Positions 40,889 through 52,501 are shown, counted from the first letter of the stretch. The stretch: DNA of 64,000 nucleotides from Streptomyces sp. NBC_00102 (GCF_026343115.1 NZ_JAPEMC010000001.1:1736001-1800000), one strand, 5' to 3'. Numbers and translations: made by a program. The notes: generated from the sequence alone by a model not told the origin.

Positions 40889-41012
40889 CGCGCCCGTACG
40901 TGGAAGGGCGACGGCACCCCGGACAGGGCCGCGCCCGTACATGGAAGGGCGACGGCACCCCGGACAGGGCCGCGCCCGGACGTGGAAGAGCGGCGGCACC
41001 CCCGCACAGGGT
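40889..41012 (+). repeat. Three tandem copies of a 41-bp unit behind the second ketosynthase
   Basis: Units start at 40889, 40930 and 40971 (consensus beginning CGCGCCCGTACGTGGAAGGG). The first two differ at one base within the unit, and the third is diverged. The third contains the left arm of the terminator at 40990-41020, so the array may derive from repeated terminator copies. Confidence 0.8.
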
Positions 41013-41020
41013 GCCGCCGC
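40990..41020. terminator. Terminator between the second ketosynthase and ppdK
   Basis: A perfect 12-bp stem GCGGCGGCACCC/GGGTGCCGCCGC (40990-41001 with 41009-41020) with loop CCGCACA. It can serve both converging transcription units. Confidence 0.8.
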
Positions 41021-41119
41021 TCGGGTTCCGGAAGCGCCGCCCGGGCCGGGGCGAGGGTCGGGGTGGCCCGGTGGTGGCGGTTCCGGAAGTCGATGGCCCG
41101 GAGGCCGCGAAAAGGCTCG

Positions 41120-43831
<2,712 letters not shown>

Positions 43832-44144
43832 GGGTCTCGACTCCTTGAGGACGCGGTGGGTGCCCTGACGGCCAGGAACATACCCAGATCAAAGGTGTCT
43901 CGGTACGTCCACTTCTCCATCGTGCGACCGCAACCACCCGTCTGCCAGCAGATCGAAAGTGAGGGGGCTCGGCCGCCTTGCCGGGCGCAGCGTTCACCTC
44001 TCGAACACAGGGTGACGCAGCGCCACCGGACACGGACGAATCGCCACCCCTGGTGACGATCGGGTCGATCGATCAAAGTCTGCACATCTGGCACGCAGTG
44101 CCGTCATTTGAGAAGTTGAGTCGCTCAAGAGGCGCCCGCGCGCC

Positions 44145-44156
44145 GCTCATATGAGC
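44145..44156. repeat. Palindrome GCTCATATGAGC, copy 1
   Basis: A perfect 12-bp palindrome. A second copy with one changed base lies 192 bp away at 44337-44348. It could be a protein-binding site; its function is unknown. Confidence 0.5.
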
Positions 44157-44281
44157 CAAACCACCCTCAGGCGTGGCGAGGATCACGTCGACCAGGCGGC
44201 CCTGATGCCACCATGCGGACACCCCCTCGCCACCCTTCGCACATCCATGCACACCACGAGTCAGGAAGCGGTCACGGAGAA

Positions 44282-44315
44282 GGCCCCGGCTCGCACATCT
44301 CTGCGAACCGGGGCC
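44282..44315 (-). terminator. Terminator of dusB
   Basis: A stem GGCCCCGG + TCGCA paired with TGCGA + CCGGGGCC (44282-44295 with 44302-44315), interrupted by one mismatch and closed by a 6-nt loop. It lies 79 bp behind the dusB stop. Confidence 0.75.
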
Positions 44316-44336
44316 GTCGTTCCTCGCCACTCAGGC

Positions 44337-44348
44337 GCTCACATGAGC
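44337..44348. repeat. Palindrome GCTCACATGAGC, copy 2
   Basis: A near-perfect copy of the palindrome at 44145, extended by one C-G pair on each side (44336-44349). It sits between the dusB stop and its terminator. Confidence 0.5.
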
Positions 44349-44393
44349 GGGGTCCCGAGGAGGCACTCCGTACCCTCGTGGCCCGTCTCTCCG

Positions 44394-45542
44394 TCAGCCG
44401 CCGGAGGTGTCCAGCTCGGCGTCCGCGCTCACGCCGGAGCAGTCGTACGGGTCCTTCAGCCAGCCGTCCGGGAGCACGACCCGGTTGTTGCCCGAGGTGC
44501 GTCCGCGCGGGCCGTCCGCGCCGTCCGGCCAGGGCTGGTCGAGGTCCAGCTCGTTCAGCTGCCCGGCCAGCTCCTCCAGGGAGGAGGTGATCGCGAGCTT
44601 CTTGCGCATCTCCGAGCCCACCGCGAAGCCCTTGAGGTACCAGGCCACGTGCTTGCGGAAGTCGATCACTCCGCGCGCCTCGTCGCCGATCCACTCACCC
44701 AGCAGGGTCGCGTGGCGCACCATCACCTCGGCGACCTGGCGCAGGACGGGCTCGTGCTTGGCGTTCGTACCGTCGAAGGCGCCGACCAGGTCGCCGAAGA
44801 GCCAGGGGCGGCCGAGGCAGCCGCGGCCGACGACCACACCGTCGCAGCCGGTCTCGGCCATCATCCGGCGGGCGTCCTCGGCGGACCAGATGTCGCCGTT
44901 GCCGAGGACCGGGATCTCCGGGACGTGCTCCTTCAGGCGGGCGATGGCCTCCCAGTCGGCGGTCCCGCCGTAGTGCTGGGCGGTGGTCCTGCCGTGCAGC
45001 GCGACGGCGGCCACACCTTCCTCGACGGCGATCCGGCCGGCGTCGAGGTAGGTGAGGTGGTCGTCGTCGATGCCCTTGCGCATCTTGATGGTGACCGGCA
45101 GCTCACCGGCGTTGGCGACGGCCTCGCGCAGGATCGCGCGGAGCAGCGGCCGCTTGTAGGGGAGCGCCGAGCCGCCGCCCTTGCGGGTCACCTTGGGGAC
45201 CGGGCAGCCGAAGTTCAGGTCGATGTGGTCGGCGAGGTCCTCGTCGACGATCATCCGGACGGCCTTGCCGACCGTGACCGGGTCCACACCGTAGAGCTGG
45301 ATCGACCGGGGGGTCTCGCTCGCGTCGAAGTGGATGAGCTGCATCGTCTTCTCGTTGCGCTCGACCAGCGCCCGTGTGGTGATCATCTCGCTGACGAACA
45401 GCCCCTTGCCGCCGGAGAACTCCCGGCACAGGGTGCGGAACGGCGCGTTGGTGATGCCGGCCATGGGGGCGAGAACCACCGGCGGCTGCACGGTGTGCGG
45501 GCCGATGCGGAGCTGCTGGGGCGCGGGGGCGAGCGTGGTCAT
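44394..45542 (-). CDS. dusB: tRNA dihydrouridine synthase
   Basis: A 382-residue FMN enzyme reducing uridines in the D-loop of tRNA. It shows the TIM-barrel FMN motif LAPMAGITNAPFR, the Dus signature with catalytic Cys DLNFGCPVPKVTRKGGG, and LHGRTTAQHY, GNGDIWS and GRGCLGRPWLF for cofactor binding. The C-terminal helical tRNA-binding domain follows. ATG 45542 is chosen with a G-rich ribosome site; the upstream frame to 45659 is Gly/Arg-rich shadow. It is divergent from the beta-lactamase gene. Confidence 0.95.
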   Translation of the reverse strand: MTTLAPAPQQLRIGPHTVQPPVVLAPMAGITNAPFRTLCREFSGGKGLFVSEMITTRALVERNEKTMQLIHFDASETPRSIQLYGVDPVTVGKAVRMIVDEDLADHIDLNFGCPVPKVTRKGGGSALPYKRPLLRAILREAVANAGELPVTIKMRKGIDDDHLTYLDAGRIAVEEGVAAVALHGRTTAQHYGGTADWEAIARLKEHVPEIPVLGNGDIWSAEDARRMMAETGCDGVVVGRGCLGRPWLFGDLVGAFDGTNAKHEPVLRQVAEVMVRHATLLGEWIGDEARGVIDFRKHVAWYLKGFAVGSEMRKKLAITSSLEELAGQLNELDLDQPWPDGADGPRGRTSGNNRVVLPDGWLKDPYDCSGVSADAELDTSGG

Positions 45543-45775
45543 CCCCCCATTGTCCCGCACGCCGGGAACTCCTCCGCCGGGCCGGTACGCCTCCGGCTTC
45601 GCGCCCGGCCTCCGCCCGGCTTCCCCCGGCCCTCGCGCCCCGCCCCGCGTGCGTCCCACGTGTCACGCCCGTCACGCCCGCCACGCCCGCCCCTGGCGGA
45701 ACACGGGGTTCCGGCAACCGATGGCTAGCGTCGGGCGGCATGACCTTACGTACCGAACGACGAGAGGTTCCCACC

Positions 45776-46702
45776 GTGCCGCACCCCTCGCCCGCCTCAC
45801 ATCTCTCCCGCCGGGGCCTGCTGACGCTCGCCGGGGCGGCCGGCGCCGGCACGCTCCTCGCCGCCGGGCCCGCGTACGCGGCCGGATCGCCCGGGGCCGT
45901 GGACGGTCCCGCACGGGACGCGCTGCGGGCCCTGGGCTCCCTGGAGCGGGAGCACGGCGCCAGGGTCGGCGCGTACGCCCGCAACCTCGCCACCGGCCGC
46001 ACGGTGGCCCACCGCGCCGGCGAGCGCTTCCCGCTCTGCTCCACCTTCAAGACGCTCGCCGCGGCGGCCGTCCTGCGTGACCTCGACCGGGACGGGGAGG
46101 TGCTGGGGCGGCTGGTGCGCTACACGGAGGCGGACCTGGTCGACGCCTCCGACGTCACCCGGGCCCACCTGGCCACCGGGATGACGGTGGCGGAGCTCTG
46201 CGACGCGGCGATCTGCGACAGCGACAACACGGCGGGCAACCTGCTGCTGCGGCAGCTGGGCGGCCCGGCGGGGGTCACCCGCTTCTGCCGGTCGCTCGGC
46301 GACGTCACGACCCGGCTGGACCGGTGGGAGACGGAGCTGAACTCGGCCGAGCCCTGGCAGTGGCGGGACACCACCACGCCGTACGCCCTCTCCCGCACCT
46401 ACGCCTCGCTCGTCGTCGGGAACGCCCTCGCCCCCTCCGACCGGGAGCGGCTGACCGGCTGGCTGCTGAACTGCCGTACCAGCGCGACCCGTTTCCGCAC
46501 CGGGCTGCCGAAGGACTGGACGATCGCCGACAAGACCGGCGGCGGCTCCTACGGCACCTGCAACGACGCGGGCGTCGCCTGGACCGCCGCGGGCGAGCCG
46601 GTGGTGGTGACCGTGCTGACCACCAAGCCGCAGCAGACGGCGGCCGCCGACCACCCGCTGGTGGCGAAGACGGCGGCGGTACTGGCGGCGGCGGTCGGCT
46701 GA
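45776..46702 (+). CDS. Class A beta-lactamase, Tat-exported
   Basis: A serine beta-lactamase of about 308 residues that hydrolyses beta-lactam antibiotics outside the cytoplasmic membrane. The twin-arginine signal is SRRGLLTLAGAAGAGTLLAA, with likely cleavage after PAYAAG. Class A motifs are complete: S-x-x-K (STFK, Ser89/Lys92 in this numbering), SDN, ETELN (general-base Glu) and DKTGGG. GTG 45776 has a GAGAGG ribosome site 8 bases upstream. An ATG at 45740, just behind a -10-like TAGCGT (45726-45731), could give a leaderless longer form. Such chromosomal enzymes are common in Streptomyces. The substrate range cannot be told. Confidence 0.93.
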   Translation: MPHPSPASHLSRRGLLTLAGAAGAGTLLAAGPAYAAGSPGAVDGPARDALRALGSLEREHGARVGAYARNLATGRTVAHRAGERFPLCSTFKTLAAAAVLRDLDRDGEVLGRLVRYTEADLVDASDVTRAHLATGMTVAELCDAAICDSDNTAGNLLLRQLGGPAGVTRFCRSLGDVTTRLDRWETELNSAEPWQWRDTTTPYALSRTYASLVVGNALAPSDRERLTGWLLNCRTSATRFRTGLPKDWTIADKTGGGSYGTCNDAGVAWTAAGEPVVVTVLTTKPQQTAAADHPLVAKTAAVLAAAVG

Positions 46703-46727
46703 GCGGCGCCGCGCCCACCGGGAACGG

Positions 46728-46773
46728 CCGTGGGGCCCGGACCGTCGGGAAGGCGACGGTCCGGGCCCCACGG
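46728..46773. terminator. Bidirectional terminator between beta-lactamase and the DUF6243 gene
   Basis: A 20-bp perfect stem (46728-46747 with 46754-46773), core GTGGGGCCCGGACCGTCG, with loop GGAAGG. It is placed exactly between two converging genes and is the longest hairpin in the window. Confidence 0.88.
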
Positions 46774-46793
46774 GCCCGCTCATGCGCTCGGCG

Positions 46794-47015
46794 TCAGCTC
46801 CGGTCCTCGGAGGCGGCGGTGTCCGCCGCCTCCGTGCCGGACTCCTGGGTGGTACCGGTGGCGCGCTCGCGCATCTTGCGCACCAGCTCCTGCTTCTTGT
46901 CCTCCGCCGCCTTGCGGTCGGCGTCGCGGACGGTGCCCGCACCCTGCTGGTCGGCACGGGACAGCTTCTTGCGCTGTCCGCCGACGCCGAGGAGGTTGTT
47001 GCGGCTCTTGGCCAT
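46794..47015 (-). CDS. DUF6243 family small protein
   Basis: A 73-residue highly charged protein (MAKSRNNLLGVGGQRKKLSR, then a Lys/Glu/Arg-rich helix and an acidic Thr/Ala/Ser tail). This is the pattern of a small conserved Streptomyces protein family annotated DUF6243. No membrane or catalytic feature is seen. The N-terminus resembles basic, ribosome- or nucleic-acid-binding tails, which is only suggestive. It is a single gene with the long terminator downstream. Confidence 0.8.
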   Translation of the reverse strand: MAKSRNNLLGVGGQRKKLSRADQQGAGTVRDADRKAAEDKKQELVRKMRERATGTTQESGTEAADTAASEDRS

Positions 47016-47275
47016 GGTGATGTTCTCCGATGTGGGGTGAGAAGGGGGTGTCCGTGATGTTCACGGATCGATCCGTGGGGCGGCGGGCTCAGCGGGTCGT
47101 ACGGGGGCGTACTGCCCGGCCCTGCCGCGCGCTCACTCGTAGATCTGGAAGAACGGCATGCCGGAAACCGTACCCCGCACCCGGCGCGGCCCGCACCGGA
47201 TTTCCGCCCGCCCCGCCCGCCTCCCCGTCCCGTATCTCCCGTCCGCCCGCCCGATTCCCCTCGGCCGGCCCCCGC

Positions 47276-47479
47276 TCAGGCGCTCGGGTCGACCGTCGCC
47301 TGATGGGCTTCGGCGAGGTGCTCCTGCGCCTTGAGCCAGGGCAGGAACTGCGCCCCCTTGCGCCAGCCGCAGGTTCCGCAGCTCAGCAGCCGCTGCATCC
47401 CCGACTTCGTGACGCGGACGACGTGTTCGCGGCCGTGCCCGTCCCAGCGGGTGACCTTGCTCTCGGTCGTGGACACCAT
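47276..47479 (-). CDS. Small zinc-finger-like protein
   Basis: A 67-residue protein. ATG 47479 has a strong GGAGG ribosome site. The C-terminal half carries C-x2-C (LSCGTCGW) and H-x4-H (AQEHLAEAHQ) spaced 17 residues apart, a plausible C2H2 zinc site. The N-terminal 30 residues are beta-like (ESKVTRWDGHGREHVVRVT). It is found behind glyS and its terminator. The function is unknown. Confidence 0.78.
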   Translation of the reverse strand: MVSTTESKVTRWDGHGREHVVRVTKSGMQRLLSCGTCGWRKGAQFLPWLKAQEHLAEAHQATVDPSA

Positions 47480-47516
47480 CGCGACCTCCGGGGTAGGGGT
47501 GCGCCCAGTGTGCGAC

Positions 47517-47551
47517 GAAGCCCCCGGACCCGTGCGGGGTCCGGGGGCTTC
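47517..47551 (-). terminator. Terminator of glyS
   Basis: A perfect 15-bp stem GAAGCCCCCGGACCC/GGGTCCGGGGGCTTC with loop GTGCG (47517-47531 with 47537-47551), 61 bp behind the glyS stop. Confidence 0.85.
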
Positions 47552-47560
47552 GGAGCGAAA

Positions 47561-47600
47561 CCGTGATGCGTGGAGCCGTGATGCGTGGAGCCGTGATGAG
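47561..47600. repeat. 15-bp tandem repeat between glyS and its terminator
   Basis: Two perfect units CCGTGATGCGTGGAG (47561-47575, 47576-47590) followed by a partial third (CCGTGATG). Confidence 0.75.
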
Positions 47601-47611
47601 CGCCGTCGGGG

Positions 47612-48994
47612 TCAGCAGCCCAGCAGACGGGCGCCCAGGTACGCCTGGATCTGGTCCAGGGAGACGCGCTCCTGCTTCATGGTGTCGCGCTCGCGGACGG
47701 TCACCGCGTTGTCGTCCAGGGTGTCGAAGTCGACGGTGACGCAGAACGGCGTACCGATCTCGTCCTGGCGGCGGTAGCGGCGGCCGATGGCGCCGGCGTC
47801 GTCGAACTCGATGTTCCAGTTCTTGCGCAGGTCCGCGGCGAGGCCCTTGGCCTTCGGCGACAGCTGCACGTTGCGGGAGAGCGGCAGCACGGCGACCTTG
47901 ACCGGCGCGAGGCGCGGGTCGAGGCGCATCACGGTGCGCTTCTCCATGACGCCCTTGGCGTTGGGCGCCTCGTCCTCGACGTAGGCGTCCATGAGGAAGG
48001 CGAGCATCGCGCGGCCGACACCGGCGGCCGGCTCGATGACGTAAGGCGTCCACTTCTCGTTGGCCTCCTGGTCGTAGTAGACCAGGTCGGTGCCGGAGGC
48101 CTTGGAGTGCGCCTTCAGGTCGTAGTCGGTGCGGTTGGCGACACCCTCCAGCTCGCCCCACTCGCTGCCGCCGAACTGGAAGCGGTACTCGATGTCGGCG
48201 GTGCGCTTGGAGTAGTGGGAGAGCTTCTCCTGCGGGTGCTCGAACCAGCGCATGTTCTCCTCGCGCATGCCGAGGTCCGTGTACCAGTTCCAGCGCTGGT
48301 CCATCCAGTACTCCTGCCACTCCTCGTCCTCGCCCGGCTTGACGAAGAACTCCATCTCCATCTGCTCGAACTCGCGGGTGCGGAAGATGAAGTTGCCCGG
48401 AGTGATCTCGTTCCGGAAGGACTTGCCCATCTGCGCGATGCCGAACGGCGGCTTCTTGCGGGAAGTCGTCGACACCTGGTTGAAGTTGGTGAAGATGCCC
48501 TGGGCGGTCTCGGGGCGCAGGTAGGCGACCGAGCCGGAGTCCTGGGTCGGGCCGAGGTGGGTGGAGAGCAGACCCGAGAACTGCTTGGGCTCGGTGAAGG
48601 TGCCCTTGTTGCCGCAGTTGGGGCAGTTGAGGTCGGCGAGGCCGCCCACCGGGGGCTTGCCGTGCTTCGCCTCGTACGCCTCCTCCAGGTGGTCGGCGCG
48701 GTAGCGCTTGTGGCAGGAGGTGCACTCGGTCAGCGGGTCGCTGAAGGTGGCGACGTGACCCGACGCGACCCAGACCTCGGGGGCCAGGATCACCGACGAG
48801 TCGAGACCGACCACGTCTTCGCGCGAGGTGACCATGTAGCGCCACCACTGACGCTTGAGGTTCTCCTTCATCTCCACGCCCAGCGGGCCGTAGTCCCAGG
48901 CGGCCTTCTGGCCACCGTAGATCTCACTGCAGGGATAGACGAAGCCACGGCGCTTGCTCAGGCTGACGATGGAGTCGATCTTGTCGGCGGCCAC
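47612..48994 (-). CDS. glyS: Glycyl-tRNA synthetase (alpha2 type)
   Basis: A 460-residue class II synthetase charging tRNA-Gly. The sequence is standard: [15 protein letters not shown] at the N-terminus, the motif-2 loop [20 protein letters not shown], motif 3 near [12 protein letters not shown], and the C-terminal anticodon-binding domain. The zinc-binding cysteines [10 protein letters not shown] and [10 protein letters not shown] are present as in bacterial dimeric enzymes. GTG 48994 is preferred (AGAGAG upstream); the longer open frame runs into the divergent znuA gene. It shares a 222-bp divergent region with znuA, and the neighbourhood matches the glyS-znu-zur order of Streptomyces. Confidence 0.97.
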   Translation of the reverse strand: MAADKIDSIVSLSKRRGFVYPCSEIYGGQKAAWDYGPLGVEMKENLKRQWWRYMVTSREDVVGLDSSVILAPEVWVASGHVATFSDPLTECTSCHKRYRADHLEEAYEAKHGKPPVGGLADLNCPNCGNKGTFTEPKQFSGLLSTHLGPTQDSGSVAYLRPETAQGIFTNFNQVSTTSRKKPPFGIAQMGKSFRNEITPGNFIFRTREFEQMEMEFFVKPGEDEEWQEYWMDQRWNWYTDLGMREENMRWFEHPQEKLSHYSKRTADIEYRFQFGGSEWGELEGVANRTDYDLKAHSKASGTDLVYYDQEANEKWTPYVIEPAAGVGRAMLAFLMDAYVEDEAPNAKGVMEKRTVMRLDPRLAPVKVAVLPLSRNVQLSPKAKGLAADLRKNWNIEFDDAGAIGRRYRRQDEIGTPFCVTVDFDTLDDNAVTVRERDTMKQERVSLDQIQAYLGARLLGC

Positions 48995-49179
48995 GGTGCT
49001 CTCTTCATTACGACGGCGAAATGGGACAGAAGCGGCGCTGAGCGCCTCGCTGGGGTGTGGTGCGCAGGAGACGGGCGAGCGAATGCCCAAGATTACCGGC
49101 GGGCGCACCCCTCGGATCAAATCGGGGGCCGGAGTGCGCTCCCGACCCCCTCGCGCTTCCGGTCTGCTCATCATCCTTG

Positions 49180-49217
49180 TTGACAATCGTTTCCAGCTTT
49201 GTTGAAAATGGGATTCA
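49180..49217 (+). promoter_or_regulatory. znuA promoter with two candidate Zur boxes, leaderless start
   Basis: A consensus -35 TTGACA (49180-49185) is followed after 17 bp by a -10-like TGAAAA (49203-49208), which puts the transcription start at the A of ATG 49217. Two 7-1-7-type imperfect palindromes resembling actinobacterial Zur boxes (TGAAAATGATTTTCA-like) cover these elements: TGACAATCGTTTCCA (49181-49195) and TGAAAATGGGATTCA (49203-49217), with centres 22 bp (two helical turns) apart. Zur plus zinc would block RNA polymerase here; this is known for znu operons of the family but inferred for this site. Confidence 0.65.
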
Positions 49218-50173
49218 TGAACGTACGCCGCCTCATACCCGCCACCGCCGTCACCGGCGCGGTCGCCCTCGGCATCACCGCGCTCTCCGCCTGTTCGGGC
49301 CCCGACACGGCCGGCGGGTCGGACGGCAAGCTGGACGTGGTCGCGTCCTTCTACCCGATGCAGTACCTGGCCGAGGAGATCGGCGGCGCCCACGTCTCGG
49401 TCACCACGCTGACCAAGCCCGGCGTCGAACCGCACGACCTGGAGCTCAGCCCCCGCCAGATCGGCTCGCTGAGCGACGCCGACTACATCCTGTACCTCAA
49501 GGGCATCCAGCCCGCCGTGGACGACGCCATCGCCCAGTCCGGTGCGAAGAACACCGTGGACGCCGCGACACTGACCACGATGGAGACGCACGGCGCCGAG
49601 GTCGACGGCCACGACCACGCCTCCTCCGATGACCACGACGAGGAGACGGCCGGCCGCGACCCGCACGTCTGGCTGGACCCGGTGAAGTACGCCGAGGTCG
49701 CCCAGGGCGTCGGGAAGTCCCTGGAGAAGGCCGACCCGGACAACGCCGCCGACTACCGCGCGAACACCGACGCGCTGGTCAAGAAGCTGGACGCGCTGAA
49801 CACGGAGTACGCGGCCGGGCTGAAGTCCACCACCACCAAGACCTTCCTCACCACGCACTCCGCCTTCGGCTACCTCGCCGAGCGCTACGGCCTCACCCAG
49901 GAGGGCATCGCCGGAGTCGACCCCGAGGCGGAGCCGAGCCCGGCCCGCATCAAGGACCTCCAGCACATCGCGGAGGAGGAGAACGCCACCACCGTCTTCT
50001 TCGAGACGCTCGCCAGCGACAAGACGGCGAAGACCCTCGCGAAGGACACCGGGCTGCGCACCGACGTCCTGGACCCGCTGGAGGGCATCACGAAGAAGTC
50101 CGAGGGCCACGACTACATCGAGGTCATGGAGTCCAACCTCGCCGCCCTCCAGAAGGCCCTGGGCGCGAAGTGA
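49217..50173 (+). CDS. znuA: Zinc ABC transporter substrate-binding lipoprotein
   Basis: A 318-residue cluster A-I metal-binding protein that captures Zn2+ outside the membrane. The lipobox LSAC follows a hydrophobic signal. Zinc ligands and family marks include [13 protein letters not shown], a His/Asp-rich flexible loop ([20 protein letters not shown]) just before [23 protein letters not shown], and [19 protein letters not shown] 49217 is chosen because the predicted promoter would start transcription there; ATGs at 49199 and 49208 lie inside the operator. It is the first gene of znuACB, overlapping znuC by GTGA, and is divergent from glyS. Confidence 0.94.
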   Translation: MNVRRLIPATAVTGAVALGITALSACSGPDTAGGSDGKLDVVASFYPMQYLAEEIGGAHVSVTTLTKPGVEPHDLELSPRQIGSLSDADYILYLKGIQPAVDDAIAQSGAKNTVDAATLTTMETHGAEVDGHDHASSDDHDEETAGRDPHVWLDPVKYAEVAQGVGKSLEKADPDNAADYRANTDALVKKLDALNTEYAAGLKSTTTKTFLTTHSAFGYLAERYGLTQEGIAGVDPEAEPSPARIKDLQHIAEEENATTVFFETLASDKTAKTLAKDTGLRTDVLDPLEGITKKSEGHDYIEVMESNLAALQKALGAK

Positions 50174-51045
50174 CCGACGCCACGACCCCCGCGACCGGAC
50201 CGGAGACGCGCATGGACGAGCCCAGCATTCCCGCCCCGGCCTCCGCCGCCGACAGCAAGACCGGCACCGGGGCCGGAAAGCCGGACGCCGAAGCCGTGAT
50301 CCGGCTCACCGGCGCCACCGCGACCCTCGGCTCCCGCCCCGTCCTGCGCGGGGTCGACCTGGCCGTGCACCGCGGCGAGGTCGTCGCCCTGCTCGGCGCC
50401 AACGGCTCCGGCAAGTCCACCGCCGTACGCTCCGCCATCGGCCAGGTACCCCTCACCGGCGGCACCGTCGAACTCTTCGGCACCCCGCTCCGCCGCTTCC
50501 GCCGGTGGGCGCGTGTCGGGTACGTACCGCAGCGCACCACCGCCTCGGCGGGGGTACCCGCGACCGTCCGCGAGGTCGTCTCCTCCGGGCGGCTGTCCCG
50601 TACGAAGCTGCGCATCCCCGGCCGCGCCGACCGCGCCGCCGTCGACCGGGCCATCGCCCTCGTCGGCCTCACCGACCGCGCCGGGGACTCGGTGAGCGCC
50701 CTCTCCGGCGGCCAGCACCAGCGGGTCCTGATCGCCCGCGCGCTGGCCTCCGAGCCCGAGCTGCTGATCATGGACGAGCCGATGGCCGGGGTCGACCTGG
50801 CCAGCCAGGAGATCCTCGCCGCCACCCTGCGCGAGCAGGTCGCCGCCGGCACCACCGTGCTCCTGGTCCTGCACGAGCTGGGCCCGCTGGAGCCGCTGAT
50901 CGACCGCGCGGTCGTGCTGCGCGACGGCTGTGTGACGCACGACGGCCCGCCGCCGCGCTCGGTCGGGCAGCACGCGCTCCCCGGCCACGACCACGTCCAC
51001 CCCCACGCGGCTTCCGAGCCCGTCCGAACGGGACTGCTGACCTGA
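50170..51045 (+). CDS. znuC: Zinc ABC transporter ATP-binding protein
   Basis: A 291-residue ATPase of the zinc importer. Walker A is GANGSGKST, the Q-loop lies in [13 protein letters not shown], the signature is LSGGQHQR, Walker B is [14 protein letters not shown] and the switch His is in [11 protein letters not shown]. The His-rich C-terminus ([13 protein letters not shown]) is common in zinc-importer ATPases and may sense zinc. GTG 50170 overlaps the znuA stop; ATG 50212 with GGAGA upstream is an alternative that would drop 14 variable residues. The stop overlaps the znuB ATG (TGATG). Confidence 0.94.
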   Translation: MTDATTPATGPETRMDEPSIPAPASAADSKTGTGAGKPDAEAVIRLTGATATLGSRPVLRGVDLAVHRGEVVALLGANGSGKSTAVRSAIGQVPLTGGTVELFGTPLRRFRRWARVGYVPQRTTASAGVPATVREVVSSGRLSRTKLRIPGRADRAAVDRAIALVGLTDRAGDSVSALSGGQHQRVLIARALASEPELLIMDEPMAGVDLASQEILAATLREQVAAGTTVLLVLHELGPLEPLIDRAVVLRDGCVTHDGPPPRSVGQHALPGHDHVHPHAASEPVRTGLLT

Positions 51046-51938
51046 TGGAATTCCTCGAACCCGCCTTCATGCAGCGCGCGCTGATCGCCGCCGTCCTGGT
51101 CGGCATCACCGCCCCCGCCATCGGCATCTACCTCGTCCAGCGCCGCCAGGCCCTCATGGGCGACGGCATCGGGCACATCGCGATGACCGGGGTCGGCCTC
51201 GGCTTCCTGCTCTCCACCAGCCCCGTCTGGATGGCCACCGCCGTCGCCGTCGCCGGCGCCGTCGTCATGGAGCTGATCCGCTGGTTCGGCCACACCCGCG
51301 GCGACATCGCGCTGGCCATGCTCTTCTACGGCGGCATGGCGGGCGGGGTGCTGCTGATCAACATCTCCGACACCGGCTCGAACGCGAACCTCACCTCGTA
51401 CCTCTTCGGCTCGCTCTCCACCGTCTCCTCCGCGGACGTGTGGGCGATCACCCTGCTCGCCGCGTTCGTGGTGCTGGTGACCGTGGGGCTGCGCCGCCAG
51501 CTCTTCGCGGTCAGCCAGGACGAGGAGTTCGCCCGGGTCACCGGACTGCCGGTGCGACTGCTGAACCTGCTGATCGCGGTGACCGCCGCCGTGACGGTCA
51601 CCGTCGCCATGCGGGTCGTGGGCCTGCTGCTGGTCAGCGCCCTGATGGTGGTGCCGGTCGCGGCCGCCCAGCAGGTGTCGAAGTCCTTCCGGCTGACCTT
51701 CGTGCTCTCCGTGGTGATCGGCACCGCCGTCACCCTGGCCGGCACCGTCACCTCGTACTACCAGGACGTCCCGCCCGGCGCGACGATCGTGCTGCTGGCC
51801 ATCGCCGCCTTCGTCGCGCTCACCGCGCTGGCCGCCCCGCTGGCCCGCCGCAGGGCCCGGGCACGCACGGTCGAGAGCGAGAAGTGCACCCTGGAGGTAC
51901 CGGCGAGCCGGACCGCCGAGGAGGACGTGCGCGTATGA
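51045..51938 (+). CDS. znuB: Zinc ABC transporter permease
   Basis: A 297-residue inner-membrane protein of the ABC-3 family with about eight hydrophobic segments. Typical sequence includes the N-terminal EPAFMQRALIAAVLVGITAP, GIGHIAMTGVGLG, and MVVPVAAAQQVSKSF in the coupling region. The ATG shares one base with the znuC stop. It completes the transporter; its end overlaps a possible alternative zur start at 51935. Confidence 0.94.
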   Translation: MEFLEPAFMQRALIAAVLVGITAPAIGIYLVQRRQALMGDGIGHIAMTGVGLGFLLSTSPVWMATAVAVAGAVVMELIRWFGHTRGDIALAMLFYGGMAGGVLLINISDTGSNANLTSYLFGSLSTVSSADVWAITLLAAFVVLVTVGLRRQLFAVSQDEEFARVTGLPVRLLNLLIAVTAAVTVTVAMRVVGLLLVSALMVVPVAAAQQVSKSFRLTFVLSVVIGTAVTLAGTVTSYYQDVPPGATIVLLAIAAFVALTALAAPLARRRARARTVESEKCTLEVPASRTAEEDVRV

Positions 51939-52003
51939 GGGTTTCGCCCGGTGCGGCTGGCACAATGGCCCGACACCTGTACGGGCGACATGAGGAGGCA
52001 GCT

Positions 52004-52444
52004 GTGACGGCGCCGATCAGTGGCACGAACGCGGCTCCGGTACGGGGGCGGTCCACCCGCCAGCGGGCGGCGGTCGCGGCGGCGCTCGACGAGGTCGACG
52101 AGTTCCGCAGCGCCCAGGAGCTGCACGACGTCCTCAAGCACCGCGGCGACTCGGTGGGCCTGACCACCGTCTACCGCACCCTCCAGTCCCTCGCCGACGC
52201 GGGCGAGGTCGACGTGCTGCGCACCACCGAGGGCGAGTCCGTTTACCGCCGCTGCTCCACCGGCGACCACCACCACCATCTGGTCTGCCGGGTCTGCGGC
52301 AAGGCCGTCGAGGTGGAGGGCCCGGCCGTGGAGCAGTGGGCCGAGACGATCGCCTCCCAGCACGGCTACGTCAACGTGGCGCACACCGTGGAGATCTTCG
52401 GGACCTGCGCGGAGTGCGCGGACTGCGCGGCCGAGAAGCACTGA
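52004..52444 (+). CDS. zur: Zinc uptake regulator (Fur family)
   Basis: A 146-residue Zn2+-dependent repressor. The start GTG 52004 has an excellent GAGGAGG ribosome site, and the N-terminus then matches Streptomyces Zur (RSTRQRAAVAAALDEVDEF). The wing-helix segment is VGLTTVYRTLQSLADAGEVD. Zinc ligands are visible in RCSTGDHHHHLVCRVCGKAVE and TCAECADC. It closes the znuACB-zur group and should repress it through the boxes at 49180-49217. A perfect 19-bp terminator follows. Confidence 0.95.
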   Translation: MTAPISGTNAAPVRGRSTRQRAAVAAALDEVDEFRSAQELHDVLKHRGDSVGLTTVYRTLQSLADAGEVDVLRTTEGESVYRRCSTGDHHHHLVCRVCGKAVEVEGPAVEQWAETIASQHGYVNVAHTVEIFGTCAECADCAAEKH

Positions 52445-52460
52445 CACGCACGGCACACAG

Positions 52461-52501
52461 CGAGAGGGGGGAGAACCGGTGGCCGGTTCTCCCCCCTCTC
52501 G
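52461..52501. terminator. Bidirectional terminator between zur and uppS
   Basis: A perfect 19-bp stem (52461-52479 with 52483-52501), CGAGAGGGGGGAGAACCGG paired with its complement across a TGG loop. It lies between convergent genes. Confidence 0.88.

Larger units (their letters stand above)
43832..44393. other. Gene-poor region upstream of ppdK and behind dusB
   Basis: 562 bp with no supported gene. It should contain the ppdK promoter on the minus strand near its left end. It also holds the dusB terminator (44282-44315) and two near-identical 12-bp palindromes (44145 and 44337). An 85-codon minus-strand frame at 44073-44330 lacks a ribosome site and runs through the terminator, so I do not call it. 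Confidence 0.5.

Noticed and set aside
44073..44330. 85-codon minus-strand frame upstream of ppdK
   Set aside because: No ribosome site, runs through the dusB terminator, no recognisable domain; the Cys-containing end (ACQMC) alone is not enough.
47133..48848. 571-codon minus-strand frame overlapping glyS and running to 47133 (ends MPFFQIYE)
   Set aside because: Most of it is glyS read in another frame. The terminal eight codons could be a mini-frame of their own but have no ribosome site or context to support a peptide.
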